DNA of 8,034 bases from Nocardioidaceae bacterium (GCA_025966335.1 JAICRS010000133.1:1-8034), one strand, 5' to 3'. Shown: positions 1 through 6,788, counted from the stretch's first letter. A program made the numbers and translations. Notes: generated by a model from the sequence alone, not told the origin.

Positions 1-1052
1 CGGAACGAGTCCTCGACCACCTGCGAGCAGTACTCCGAGGCGAGGTACTTCGCCATCCCGGCCTCGAGGTCGTTGCGCTCCCCGGAGTCCTTCTTCCGGG
101 CCGCCTTGACCATCATCTGGTGCGCGGCCTCGACCTTGGTGCCCATCTCCGCGATCCGGAACAGCACCGCCTGGTGCTCGGCGATCATCTTGCCGAAGGT
201 CTCCCGCTGCTGGGCGTAGGTGACACCGAGCTCGAAGGCCCGCCACGCCACCCCGCAGCCGCGAGCGGCGACGTTGACCCGGCCGACCTCGACACCGTCC
301 ATCATCTGGTAGAAGCCGCGGCCCGGCTCGCCGCCGAGGATCTGGTCGGCACCGATCTCGAAGCCGTCGAAGACCATCTCGGTGGTGTCGACGCCCTTGT
401 AGCCCATCTTCTCGATCTTGCCGGGCACGCTCAGTCCCGGCTTGACCTCACCGAAGCCGGCCGGCTTCTCGACCAGGAACGTGGTCATGTTCTTGTAGAC
501 ACTGTCGGCGCCGGTGTCGGTCTTCACCAGGACGGCGACCAGCGTGGACGAGCCGCCGTTGGTCAGCCACATCTTCTGCCCGTTGATCGTGTAGGTCTTC
601 TCGTCCGCCGAGAGCACGGCCTTGGTCTTGATCGCGGACACGTCGGAGCCGCAGCCGGGCTCGGACATCGAGAAGGCGCCGCGGATGTCGCCGGCGGCCA
701 TCTTCGGCAGGTAGTACTGCTTCTGCTCCTCGGTCCCGTGCTGCATCAGCATGTAGGCGACGATGAAGTGCGTGTTGACGATCCCGGACACGCTCATCCA
801 GCCCCGTGCGATCTCCTCCACGACGAGGGCGTAGGTCAGGAGCGACTCGCCCAGGCCGCCGTACTCCTCGGGGATCGTCAGCCCGAACAGGCCGAGATCC
901 TTCATCCCCTCGACGATGTCGGTCGGGTACTCGTCCTTGTGCTCGAGCTCGGTGGCGACCGGAAGGATCTTGTCGTCGACGAACTCACGGACGGTCTTGA
1001 GAATCTCCTGCTGGATGTCGGTGAGGCCTTCGGTCTCGCAGAGGCGACCCAT
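1..1052 (-). CDS. Acyl-CoA dehydrogenase, 3' part outside window; probable methylsuccinyl-CoA dehydrogenase (Mcd-like)
   Basis: FAD-dependent dehydrogenase that would introduce a 2,3 double bond into an acyl-CoA. The first 350 residues are present (family length about 380-400). Visible are the N-terminal helical domain (about 8-120), the flavin-contact segment FSMSEPGCGSD (127-137), the beta domain with QKMWLTNGG (159-167), and the start of the C-terminal helical domain with GRGFYQMMDGVEVGR (244-258). The catalytic glutamate, normally near residue 365, lies beyond base 1. The ATG at 1052 is preceded by GAAAGG (1059-1064) at a spacing of 6. From memory, the sequence closely resembles the dehydrogenase of actinobacterial ethylmalonyl-CoA clusters, and a malyl-CoA-type lyase lies two genes upstream, so (2S)-methylsuccinyl-CoA is the favoured substrate (inference). 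A general short or branched-chain dehydrogenase is the alternative. Family certain; substrate about 55%. Confidence 0.93.
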   Translation of the reverse strand, partial: MGRLCETEGLTDIQQEILKTVREFVDDKILPVATELEHKDEYPTDIVEGMKDLGLFGLTIPEEYGGLGESLLTYALVVEEIARGWMSVSGIVNTHFIVAYMLMQHGTEEQKQYYLPKMAAGDIRGAFSMSEPGCGSDVSAIKTKAVLSADEKTYTINGQKMWLTNGGSSTLVAVLVKTDTGADSVYKNMTTFLVEKPAGFGEVKPGLSVPGKIEKMGYKGVDTTEMVFDGFEIGADQILGGEPGRGFYQMMDGVEVGRVNVAARGCGVAWRAFELGVTYAQQRETFGKMIAEHQAVLFRIAEMGTKVEAAHQMMVKAARKKDSGERNDLEAGMAKYLASEYCSQVVEDSF

Positions 1053-1132
1053 GAGCAACCTTTCGTCGCGCAGTGCCGGGCGGCAGTGTCGCAGGCGAGT
1101 ATGTCCGATCCCGGCCGGTGGCCGCTATGAAG

Positions 1133-1157
1133 CAACTCACGTCCCGGCGTGAGGTTG
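1133..1157 (-). terminator. Hairpin just after the sulfotransferase gene, possible terminator
   Basis: CTCACG (1136-1141) and CGTGAG (1148-1153) form a perfect 6-bp stem around a 6-base loop. CAA (1133-1135) and TTG (1155-1157) extend it to 9 pairs with one bulged G. It starts 8 bases past the sulfotransferase stop. There is no U-run after it, which is common for actinobacterial terminators; it could also be an mRNA-stabilising or attenuating hairpin ahead of the dehydrogenase gene. A second small inverted repeat, CGGCC/GGCCG, lies at 1112-1124. Confidence 0.4.
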
Positions 1158-1164
1158 TCGTCGG

Positions 1165-2298
1165 TCAGCGGAAGCGGGCGGCGACCCGCCGGATGAGCCC
1201 GGGCGCCCGGTCGGCAGCCGCGGCACGACGGGCGGCCCGCAGGTGTCCGCGAAGCTCGGCGATCTCGACCAGCAGGTCGGCGATGACCGCTGTTGCCGTT
1301 TGCAGCTCCTCGGCGGGGTCGACCTCGTCGATCGGGCCGGCGTCGGTGGCGGGCGCGAGCGGCATCAGCTCCTGGAGGTCGCCGTGCACCGGGTAGCCGG
1401 TGGTCTCGATCTGCCGGATCCACGTCTGCGCGAGGGTGTGCAGCGCGTCGTACATGTCCGCGGGGTACGTCGGACGCCGGGACCTGTGCGCGCTGAGCAG
1501 CTGCTGTGCGAAGTACCGTTTGACCACCCGTCCGTAGGCCGGCTGGACCAGCCGCCCGTCCAGGGCCAGGTTGACCCCGCGCAGCAACGCGACCTGCACC
1601 ACGCCGAGCGACTCGTTGGACGACGGCTTCGGCGCGATCGGGTCGAACAGGTCGGGGTCGAAGCCGACCACGCTCGCGAAGCGACGCCACAGCTCGAGCG
1701 GGTCGGCGTCCGGCGGCGGACACGGGATCACGTGCACGCGTTCGACCGGCACGACCGAGCTCCACCGCTCCAGCACGTCCGGCACGCACTGCGAGCGCCA
1801 GAACCAGCCGGTGATCCGGCCCGCCTCGATCTCGGCCATCTGCCGGTCCCGGAACTTGCCGAAGCTGGTCGTGCTGCCGTTCTTGACCGCCTCCTGCCAG
1901 GCCGCGGTCACCTGGCGACCCAGGTCGCGGGCGGTGACGACGACATGGACCTCCAGCCCGGCGAGCTCCTCGAGCGCCGCCGCTGCCTGCTCCGGGCTGG
2001 CCGCGCCGAGGATCTCGTGGCTGATGATCGAGGTGCCGTCGAACGCGCGGGCCTGCGTGCACAGCCGCTGCCACGCCCCGGCCACGTCCTCCGGCTTGCG
2101 GCCCCAGGTCTCGTAGGAGCTCCGGACGTCCATCGCGGCGCGGAACATCTCCTCGTGGTCCGCGCCCGGGTAGAGGAAACCCGCATCGCGCAGCCCGTCC
2201 TGGTTGCGCAGCAGGGCCCGCTGCAGGAACGTGGTGCCGCTCTTGGGCACGCCCACGTGCAGGTACAAGCGGTTCCGCCCGTCCACGGATGCAGTCAT
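1165..2298 (-). CDS. Sulfotransferase family protein (PAPS-dependent type)
   Basis: 377 aa, predicted cytosolic. The 5'-phosphosulfate-binding loop is LYLHVGVPKSGTTFLQ (11-26), with the P-K-S-G-T-T core typical of PAPS-dependent sulfotransferases. The 3'-phosphate-binding region is probably TARDLGRQVTAAW (122-134), with Arg124 as the family arginine. The acceptor is unknown; actinobacterial members of this type modify glycans, lipids or small metabolites. Residues about 330-355 form a short leucine-rich coiled-coil-like helix, followed by an Arg/Ala-rich basic tail (350-377). The ATG at 2298 places the P-loop near the N-terminus as expected; no convincing Shine-Dalgarno lies upstream. The start overlaps the TGA of a three-codon reading frame (2306-2295) in an ATGA arrangement, so coupled initiation is possible. 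It lies 41 bases after the CoA-ester lyase gene and probably shares its transcript. It has no obvious link to ethylmalonyl-CoA metabolism. Confidence 0.88.
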   Translation of the reverse strand: MTASVDGRNRLYLHVGVPKSGTTFLQRALLRNQDGLRDAGFLYPGADHEEMFRAAMDVRSSYETWGRKPEDVAGAWQRLCTQARAFDGTSIISHEILGAASPEQAAAALEELAGLEVHVVVTARDLGRQVTAAWQEAVKNGSTTSFGKFRDRQMAEIEAGRITGWFWRSQCVPDVLERWSSVVPVERVHVIPCPPPDADPLELWRRFASVVGFDPDLFDPIAPKPSSNESLGVVQVALLRGVNLALDGRLVQPAYGRVVKRYFAQQLLSAHRSRRPTYPADMYDALHTLAQTWIRQIETTGYPVHGDLQELMPLAPATDAGPIDEVDPAEELQTATAVIADLLVEIAELRGHLRAARRAAAADRAPGLIRRVAARFR

Positions 2299-2339
2299 GC
2301 GCGCATGGTAGACCGCAGGGCACCGCCGTCGGCGATCGG

Positions 2340-3314
2340 TCAGCCCTCCGGGGCGGTCCAGATGTCGGTGCGCTGCATGCCTGCCGCCCGACCCTTGGCG
2401 GAGATCACCAGGGCCATCTTCCGGGAGGCCTCGTCGATCATCTCGTCGCCGAGCATGACCGCACCCTTGGCGCCGCCCTTCTCGGAGGTGAAGTGATCGT
2501 AGGCGTCGAGGATGTTCTCTGCGTGGTCGTAGTCCGACTGCAACGGGGAGTAGACCTCGTTGGCGGCCGCGATCTGGTCGGGGTGCAGCGTCCACTTGCC
2601 GTCGAAGCCGAGGGCGGCGGACCGGCCGGCGACCCGCTTGAACCCGTCGAGGTCCTTGATCTGCAGGTAGGGACCGTCGATCGCCTGCTTGTCGTGGGCC
2701 CGCGCGGCCATCAGGATCCGCATCAGGATGTAGTGGTAGGCGTCGCCCACGTCGTAACCGGGCGGCTGCTCCCCCACCACGAGGCTCTTCATGTTGATCG
2801 ACGCCATGAAGTCGGCGGGACCGAAGATGATCGTCTCCACCCGCGGCGAGGCGGTGGCGATGTCGTCGACGTTGATCAGGCCGAGGGCGTTCTCGATCTG
2901 CGCCTCGATCCCGATCCGGCCGACCTCGTAGCCCATCGTGGTCTCGATCTGGGTGAGCAGCACGTCGAGCGCCGTGACCTGGTCGGCGGTCTGCACCTTC
3001 GGCAGCATGATGCAGTCGAGGTTCGCGCCGGCGCCCTCGACGACCTCGATCACGTCCTTGTAGGTCCACTGGGTGGTCCAGTCGTTGACCCGGACGGTGC
3101 GCACGCGCTTGCCCCAGTCACCGGTGTTGAGCACGTCGACGATGTTCTTGCGGGCGTCCGGCTTCGCGATCGGGGCGACGGAGTCCTCGATGTCGAGGAA
3201 CACCTGGTCGCTGTCCAAACCCTGCGCCTTCTCCAGGAACCGGGGGTTCGATCCGGGAACGGCGTGGCAGGAGCGGCGGGCGCGCAGCTCCTTGGGCGCG
3301 GGGGCGTCAGTCAT
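2340..3314 (-). CDS. CoA-ester lyase of the HpcH/CitE family, probable malyl-CoA / beta-methylmalyl-CoA lyase (Mcl-like)
   Basis: 324-aa TIM-barrel lyase that splits or forms a C-C bond in a 3-hydroxyacyl-CoA, for example malyl-CoA to acetyl-CoA plus glyoxylate. Seen: RRSCHAVPGSNPRFLEKA (13-30), the usual start of the barrel; VFLDIEDSVAP (38-48); VRVND with Arg75, the probable substrate arginine; IEAQIENALG with Glu141, and FGPADFM with Asp168, the expected Mg2+ ligands; and HPDQIAAANE (244-253). All key residues are intact and the length fits the family. The ATG at 3314 is fixed by GAGGT at 3322-3326 with a 7-base spacer. With the Mcd-like dehydrogenase downstream, a role in the ethylmalonyl-CoA pathway is favoured (inference). 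Citramalyl-CoA lyase or malyl-CoA thioesterase activity is possible within the same family. No MaoC-type mesaconyl-CoA hydratase, its usual partner, is in the window. Confidence 0.92.
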   Translation of the reverse strand: MTDAPAPKELRARRSCHAVPGSNPRFLEKAQGLDSDQVFLDIEDSVAPIAKPDARKNIVDVLNTGDWGKRVRTVRVNDWTTQWTYKDVIEVVEGAGANLDCIMLPKVQTADQVTALDVLLTQIETTMGYEVGRIGIEAQIENALGLINVDDIATASPRVETIIFGPADFMASINMKSLVVGEQPPGYDVGDAYHYILMRILMAARAHDKQAIDGPYLQIKDLDGFKRVAGRSAALGFDGKWTLHPDQIAAANEVYSPLQSDYDHAENILDAYDHFTSEKGGAKGAVMLGDEMIDEASRKMALVISAKGRAAGMQRTDIWTAPEG

Positions 3315-3376
3315 CGTCGGGACCTCACTGATCGTCGGGTTTCGGGGAGCGTACCGCCGACCCGGTGCTCGTCGGG
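3315..3376 (-). promoter_or_regulatory. Putative promoter and operator-like repeats upstream of the CoA-ester lyase gene
   Basis: The 91-base gap between the transporter stop and the lyase start contains a TANNNT-type -10 candidate, TACGCT on the minus strand (plus 3348-3353). It has a weak -35 (CCGACG, plus 3370-3375) 16 bases upstream. The octamer TCGTCGGG (plus strand) occurs three times: 3314-3321, 3332-3339 and 3369-3376. One copy overlaps the -35 candidate, one lies just past the predicted transcript start, and one touches the start codon. The promoter call rests on weak hexamers; the repeats are directly visible. Confidence 0.3.
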
Positions 3377-3405
3377 ACCCCGCGCGACCGTGGCATTTGT
3401 CACCG

Positions 3406-4332
3406 TCAGTCGATCGGCGCCTCGAGGCTCGGCTCCGCACCCGGTGCCCGGTTGTTCACCACCACGAACGCCATCCCGGCCAGGATCACAGCGAGTCCCA
3501 GCAAAGCCCCGAGCGGCGGCGTCTGACCCAGGATCCAGGCCGCGAGCAGCGCCGCACCCGGCACCTCCAGCAGCAGTGACAGCGAGACCACCATCGGGCT
3601 GGTGGTCGCCAGCAGGTGGTTGAACACGGAGTGTCCCATCAGCTGCGCGGTGACCGTCACCAGGACGAGCAGGACCCACTGCGTCACGTCGTACCCCCAC
3701 AGCCGCTGCCCGGAGACCAGGGCCGCCACGAGCAGCAGGAGGGCGCAGGTCCCGTAGCAGACGAACGTGTACGTCGTGGTGCTCATCGTCTGCCGCGCCC
3801 GCGAGCCGACCAGCATGTACGCCGCAGCGGCCATTCCGCCCACCAGGGCCAGCACGTCACCGAGCAGCGCCTCCGCGGACAGCGAGAAGTCCACACCGGA
3901 CACCACGAGCACTCCGGTGAAGGACAGCACCAGCCCGACCACGACGCCGGTGTTGAACCGCTCTCCGCGCAGCAGCTGCCAGGCCACCACCCAGGCGATC
4001 TGGAGACAGACGATCGCGGTCGCCGAGGCCACCGAGGTCAGGGTCAGCGCGGTGACCCAGGTGGCGAAGTGGACGGCCAGCGCGAGTCCGGAACCGGCCA
4101 CCCGCAGCAGCTGACGCCGACCGAGTCCGCCCAGCTCGCCGCTTCGGCCGGCGACCGCGCCCGGGGCGAGCACCGCCGTGGCGAACGCGTTGCGCCAGAA
4201 CGCGATCGCCAGGGGCGGCACCACCATCGCGGCCATCAACGGCCCGGACAGCGACACCGCCAGCACACCGACCGCGATCAGCGACAGCGTGCGCACCGAC
4301 AGCGGGGCGGAGGGGTTCACGCGCCCCATCAT
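3406..4332 (-). CDS. EamA/DMT-family membrane transporter
   Basis: 308-aa integral membrane protein with about ten hydrophobic helices arranged as two EamA repeats (about 17-146 and 157-294), the standard plan of the drug/metabolite transporter superfamily. Repeat 1 carries AFWRNAFAT (44-52). Repeat 2 ends with LEVPGAALLAAWILGQTPP (255-273), matching the family's E-x-P..GE-x-P region with Gln in place of the common Glu. Substrate cannot be told; relatives export amino acids, nucleosides or other metabolites. Two tandem ATG codons (4332 and 4329) are possible starts. No clear Shine-Dalgarno is present and the upstream oxidase gene stops only 12 bases away, so translation is probably coupled to it. 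That spacing makes it the last gene of the copper-oxidase operon. A role in copper handling has no support within the family and is not claimed. Confidence 0.9.
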   Translation of the reverse strand: MMGRVNPSAPLSVRTLSLIAVGVLAVSLSGPLMAAMVVPPLAIAFWRNAFATAVLAPGAVAGRSGELGGLGRRQLLRVAGSGLALAVHFATWVTALTLTSVASATAIVCLQIAWVVAWQLLRGERFNTGVVVGLVLSFTGVLVVSGVDFSLSAEALLGDVLALVGGMAAAAYMLVGSRARQTMSTTTYTFVCYGTCALLLLVAALVSGQRLWGYDVTQWVLLVLVTVTAQLMGHSVFNHLLATTSPMVVSLSLLLEVPGAALLAAWILGQTPPLGALLGLAVILAGMAFVVVNNRAPGAEPSLEAPID

Positions 4333-4344
4333 CGGGCCGGAGGC

Positions 4345-5451
4345 TCAGCCGGCGACCACCGGGAGGGAACGAGTGGCGAGGATCTCCCCGGTGACCCAGT
4401 GCAGCCAGTCCACATGGACCAGGAACGTCCCGGCCCGCGGCGGATGCAGCAGCATGTCGTAACGCTCGGCCGCTCCGAAGGCGATCACACTCGTGGTCAG
4501 CGGGTGGCCGGTGTCCCGCACGGGCGGGCTCGGCGCTGTGGGGTCGGAGGTGTCGCGGAAGGCCCTGCCGTCATGGGCGATCAGCTCCACCATCTCCACC
4601 GGGGCACCGGCCTCGTCGGTGAACCGCGCGCGGGTCGGGAAGTAGTTCAGGTTGAGGATTCGCAGCAGGGACGGGTACCCGGTCTCCGGGAGGTTCGCCC
4701 GGTACCCCGTCGCCGCCTGCACGTCCCCGCGGGGCCTGCCACCCGAGAGGGCGCCGCCGAGGAGGTAGAAGTGCTCGGGCTCGAAACGGTCCAGGCCCAC
4801 GTCCTCCCCGGAGAGCCCCGCGGCGTGGTTGAGCTCGTGCCAGCGCGGGTCGACCGAGTACGGCACCAGCATCGCCTCGGTGGCGATGTCGTAGAGCGGC
4901 CCGTCGACGAAGGAACGCCGCGCACCGGCCGGCACCGGGTAGTCCGGGTGCACCACCGGGTCGATGATCATCGCGCCGACCATGCCCATCTGCACGTGCA
5001 GCACCGTGTTGACGTGGCAGTGGTAGAAGTACGTCCCGGCCGCGCCCTGGTTCACGTCGCCCGGCGCGCCCGGGTCGGGCCGGAACTGGTAGGTGTAGCT
5101 GCCGCTGACCTCGAACGACGTGTGCCCCACCCCGTCGTTGCGGGGGTCCGGCTCCATCCCGTGCAGGTGGATCGTGTGGCTGCGCTTGCTCGGTTTGAGA
5201 TGCACGTGGACCATCTCGCCCTCGGTGGCCCGGATCAGCGGCGCCGGGAACCGGCGTCCGGAGCGGTCGTCCTCGAAGCCCCACATCTCGTGCTCGGCGC
5301 CGTCGGGGAAGCGCAGCCGCCGGCCGTAGAACTCGCGCAGGAAGGTGCGGTCGGGCCGCTGCCGGAACTGCGTCTCGGGACTGCCCTCCCGGTTCTGGTC
5401 CGAGGCGAACGCGGCCTGGCTCGGGTACAGGGTGTGCTCGGCGTCGCTCAT
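4345..5451 (-). CDS. Multicopper oxidase-like protein B: cupredoxin domain with type 1 copper and half a trinuclear site, no signal peptide
   Basis: 368 aa. The N-terminal cupredoxin domain (about 60-170) carries SHTIHLHG (91-98) and YHCHVNTVLHVQMGM (143-157). These give two HxH motifs (95/97 and 144/146) plus a plausible full type 1 set: His92, Cys145, His152, Met157. The second domain (about 260-368) has the AAERYDMLL segment (327-335) usual in the non-copper middle domain of multicopper oxidases and lacks HxH motifs. A canonical C-terminal HxxHxH/HCH domain is absent, so alone it cannot build a standard trinuclear site within one chain. The first 60 residues are polar, with no Sec or Tat signal. 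The ATG at 5451 has AAGGGAG (5458-5464) at a spacing of 6 and overlaps the TGA of gene A as ATGA. It is probably the partner of protein A. Oxidase substrate unknown. Confidence 0.88.
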   Translation of the reverse strand: MSDAEHTLYPSQAAFASDQNREGSPETQFRQRPDRTFLREFYGRRLRFPDGAEHEMWGFEDDRSGRRFPAPLIRATEGEMVHVHLKPSKRSHTIHLHGMEPDPRNDGVGHTSFEVSGSYTYQFRPDPGAPGDVNQGAAGTYFYHCHVNTVLHVQMGMVGAMIIDPVVHPDYPVPAGARRSFVDGPLYDIATEAMLVPYSVDPRWHELNHAAGLSGEDVGLDRFEPEHFYLLGGALSGGRPRGDVQAATGYRANLPETGYPSLLRILNLNYFPTRARFTDEAGAPVEMVELIAHDGRAFRDTSDPTAPSPPVRDTGHPLTTSVIAFGAAERYDMLLHPPRAGTFLVHVDWLHWVTGEILATRSLPVVAG

Positions 5452-6788
5452 TGCTCGCTCCCTTCGCTTCCGGGCGCTGCGAGCACCCAGTCCGCCACCA
5501 GCCCGCCGGGGTAGAGGCCGCCGGCCGCGGTCTGCGACGGCTCGGCGTGGCAGTGCATCGGGTAGTGCCAGTCCTCGGCGCGGGCCTCCCAGACCGGGTC
5601 GATCGCGTCCGGTGGTCGCTTGATCGGCAGGACGATCTCCTTGCGGTCCAGCGGGTCGAGCTCCACCACGTCCTCCCACTGCTGCAGCACCACGTGACCC
5701 TCGGCGTCGACGCGACCCGCGCTGCGCGGGAAGTCGACGCCGTTGCGGCGCACGGTCCACACGTGGTTCCCGTGGAAGTGCATCTGGTGGATCACCACGC
5801 CGGCGTTGACCAGCCGGATCAGCTGCCCGGTCGCGACCGAGCCGTGGCCGTCCGGCTTGCTGAAGTCGCGGACGTCGGTGGGCCGCGCGAAGCCGGACAC
5901 GAGGGTCTCCTCGTGGGTCGCGTGGTTCACCGCCTCGTCGTCGGCGACGCCGAGCGACAGGTAGCCGCTGCGGTCGTTGAGCATGAAGTACCTCGGTGAC
6001 GCGGGGGTGCGGACCGGGTCGATCGTCTCGCCCGCATGCGCGCGGGCCGCCCACACCGGGTCGACGTCCTGGCACAGCCACACCCACTGGCGTTCGAACT
6101 CGACGCTGCCTTCGGAGAGGCGCCATCGTTCGCCGGCCGGGACCACGACCAGCACCCCGTGCAGGCCGAGCAGCCGTTCCACCGGAGCGTTGCCCGGGTC
6201 GCCGTAGAAGTAGGTGCCCGGGGCCGGCGCGGGGAACTCGAGCATCGCCGTCGCGGCCGGGGCGATGGCTCCGGTGCTCGCGACACCCGGGATCTTCAGC
6301 TCGTGGCTCTGGCTCAGCTGGTTGTGCACCTGGATCCGGACCGTGCTCCCGGTCTCCGCGATGATCGTGCGGTCCGGGAAGTAGCTGGCCCAGTGCTCGC
6401 GATGGATCAGGCACTGGCCGACCAGCGTGGGATGGTTCGCGGCCGGAGTCGGCCGTCCCTCCACCGGGAGCACCGCATCGGCGGGGTAGCTGCGGCTGCT
6501 CACCAGTGTCCCGTCGGCCAGGAACACCACCGGACGGGCGCGCAGGCTCGGTGTCGCCGAGCCGATGTCGGTGGGCGCGTCGCCGAAGCCGCGCATGTAG
6601 ACCAGGCTGCCGTCCACCATCGGCGCGAACCCCTCGTTGATGTAGAGGTCGAGCACCCCCGGCGTCGCGGCGACGGCAGCGGCGCCGGAGGAGTCCAGTG
6701 CACCGGCTGCGACGGACGCCAGGCCGATGGCTGCGGCCCCGCCGGCGGCACCCTGGAGCACCTGCCGACGGCTCGGCCCGCTGCTCAT
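5448..6788 (-). CDS. Multicopper oxidase-like protein A: Tat-exported, C-terminal half of a trinuclear copper site
   Basis: 446 aa. A Tat signal begins SRRQVLQ (6-12), followed by an Ala/Gly-rich hydrophobic stretch to about 40, so export as a folded protein is expected. The first cupredoxin-like domain (about 110-218) has lost copper ligands: the HxH positions read QSHELKI (160-166) and TYFYGDP (192-198). The second domain (about 225-435) carries IHQMHFHGNH (333-342) and MHCHAEPSQTAAGG (411-424), giving the two HxH motifs of a C-terminal multicopper oxidase domain. The type 1 His expected five residues after Cys413 is Ser418, and no axial Met is evident, so a normal type 1 site is unlikely. 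The ATG at 6788 overlaps the upstream stop as ATGA, with a weak GGTGG upstream. The paired HxH motifs of protein B would complete the site. Substrate unknown; metal or phenol oxidation is possible. Confidence 0.88.
   Translation of the reverse strand: MSSGPSRRQVLQGAAGGAAAIGLASVAAGALDSSGAAAVAATPGVLDLYINEGFAPMVDGSLVYMRGFGDAPTDIGSATPSLRARPVVFLADGTLVSSRSYPADAVLPVEGRPTPAANHPTLVGQCLIHREHWASYFPDRTIIAETGSTVRIQVHNQLSQSHELKIPGVASTGAIAPAATAMLEFPAPAPGTYFYGDPGNAPVERLLGLHGVLVVVPAGERWRLSEGSVEFERQWVWLCQDVDPVWAARAHAGETIDPVRTPASPRYFMLNDRSGYLSLGVADDEAVNHATHEETLVSGFARPTDVRDFSKPDGHGSVATGQLIRLVNAGVVIHQMHFHGNHVWTVRRNGVDFPRSAGRVDAEGHVVLQQWEDVVELDPLDRKEIVLPIKRPPDAIDPVWEARAEDWHYPMHCHAEPSQTAAGGLYPGGLVADWVLAAPGSEGSEQ

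Noticed and set aside
120..1130. Long plus-strand open frame antisense to the acyl-CoA dehydrogenase
   Set aside because: Low-complexity Asp/Leu/Gly/His-rich translation typical of GC-rich antisense frames; the minus strand carries a clear acyl-CoA dehydrogenase.
2299..2339. Terminator between the lyase and sulfotransferase genes
   Set aside because: Only CGCC/GGCG with a 3-base loop is visible and there is no U-run, too weak to call; read-through into the sulfotransferase gene is more likely.
1243..3623. Plus-strand open frames antisense to the sulfotransferase and CoA-ester lyase
   Set aside because: Their translations have no motifs, while the opposite strand encodes recognisable enzymes with intact active-site residues.
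5448..5451. Genes A and B as one multicopper oxidase broken by a frameshift
   Set aside because: A ends cleanly after a complete C-terminal cupredoxin domain, and B starts with its own Shine-Dalgarno (AAGGGAG) and a complete N-terminal domain. The domain order A then B is not that of an interrupted single enzyme, and both frames keep strong G/C third positions.
3616..5514. 632-codon plus-strand open frame across the transporter and protein B
   Set aside because: Composition is Arg/Gly/His/Gln-rich with no domain, and it spans two well-supported minus-strand genes; an artefact of high GC.
5452..6414. Extending protein B upstream within its open frame
   Set aside because: The upstream translation is Arg/Pro/Gly-rich noise overlapping gene A; the ATG at 5451 has a good ribosome site and ATGA coupling.
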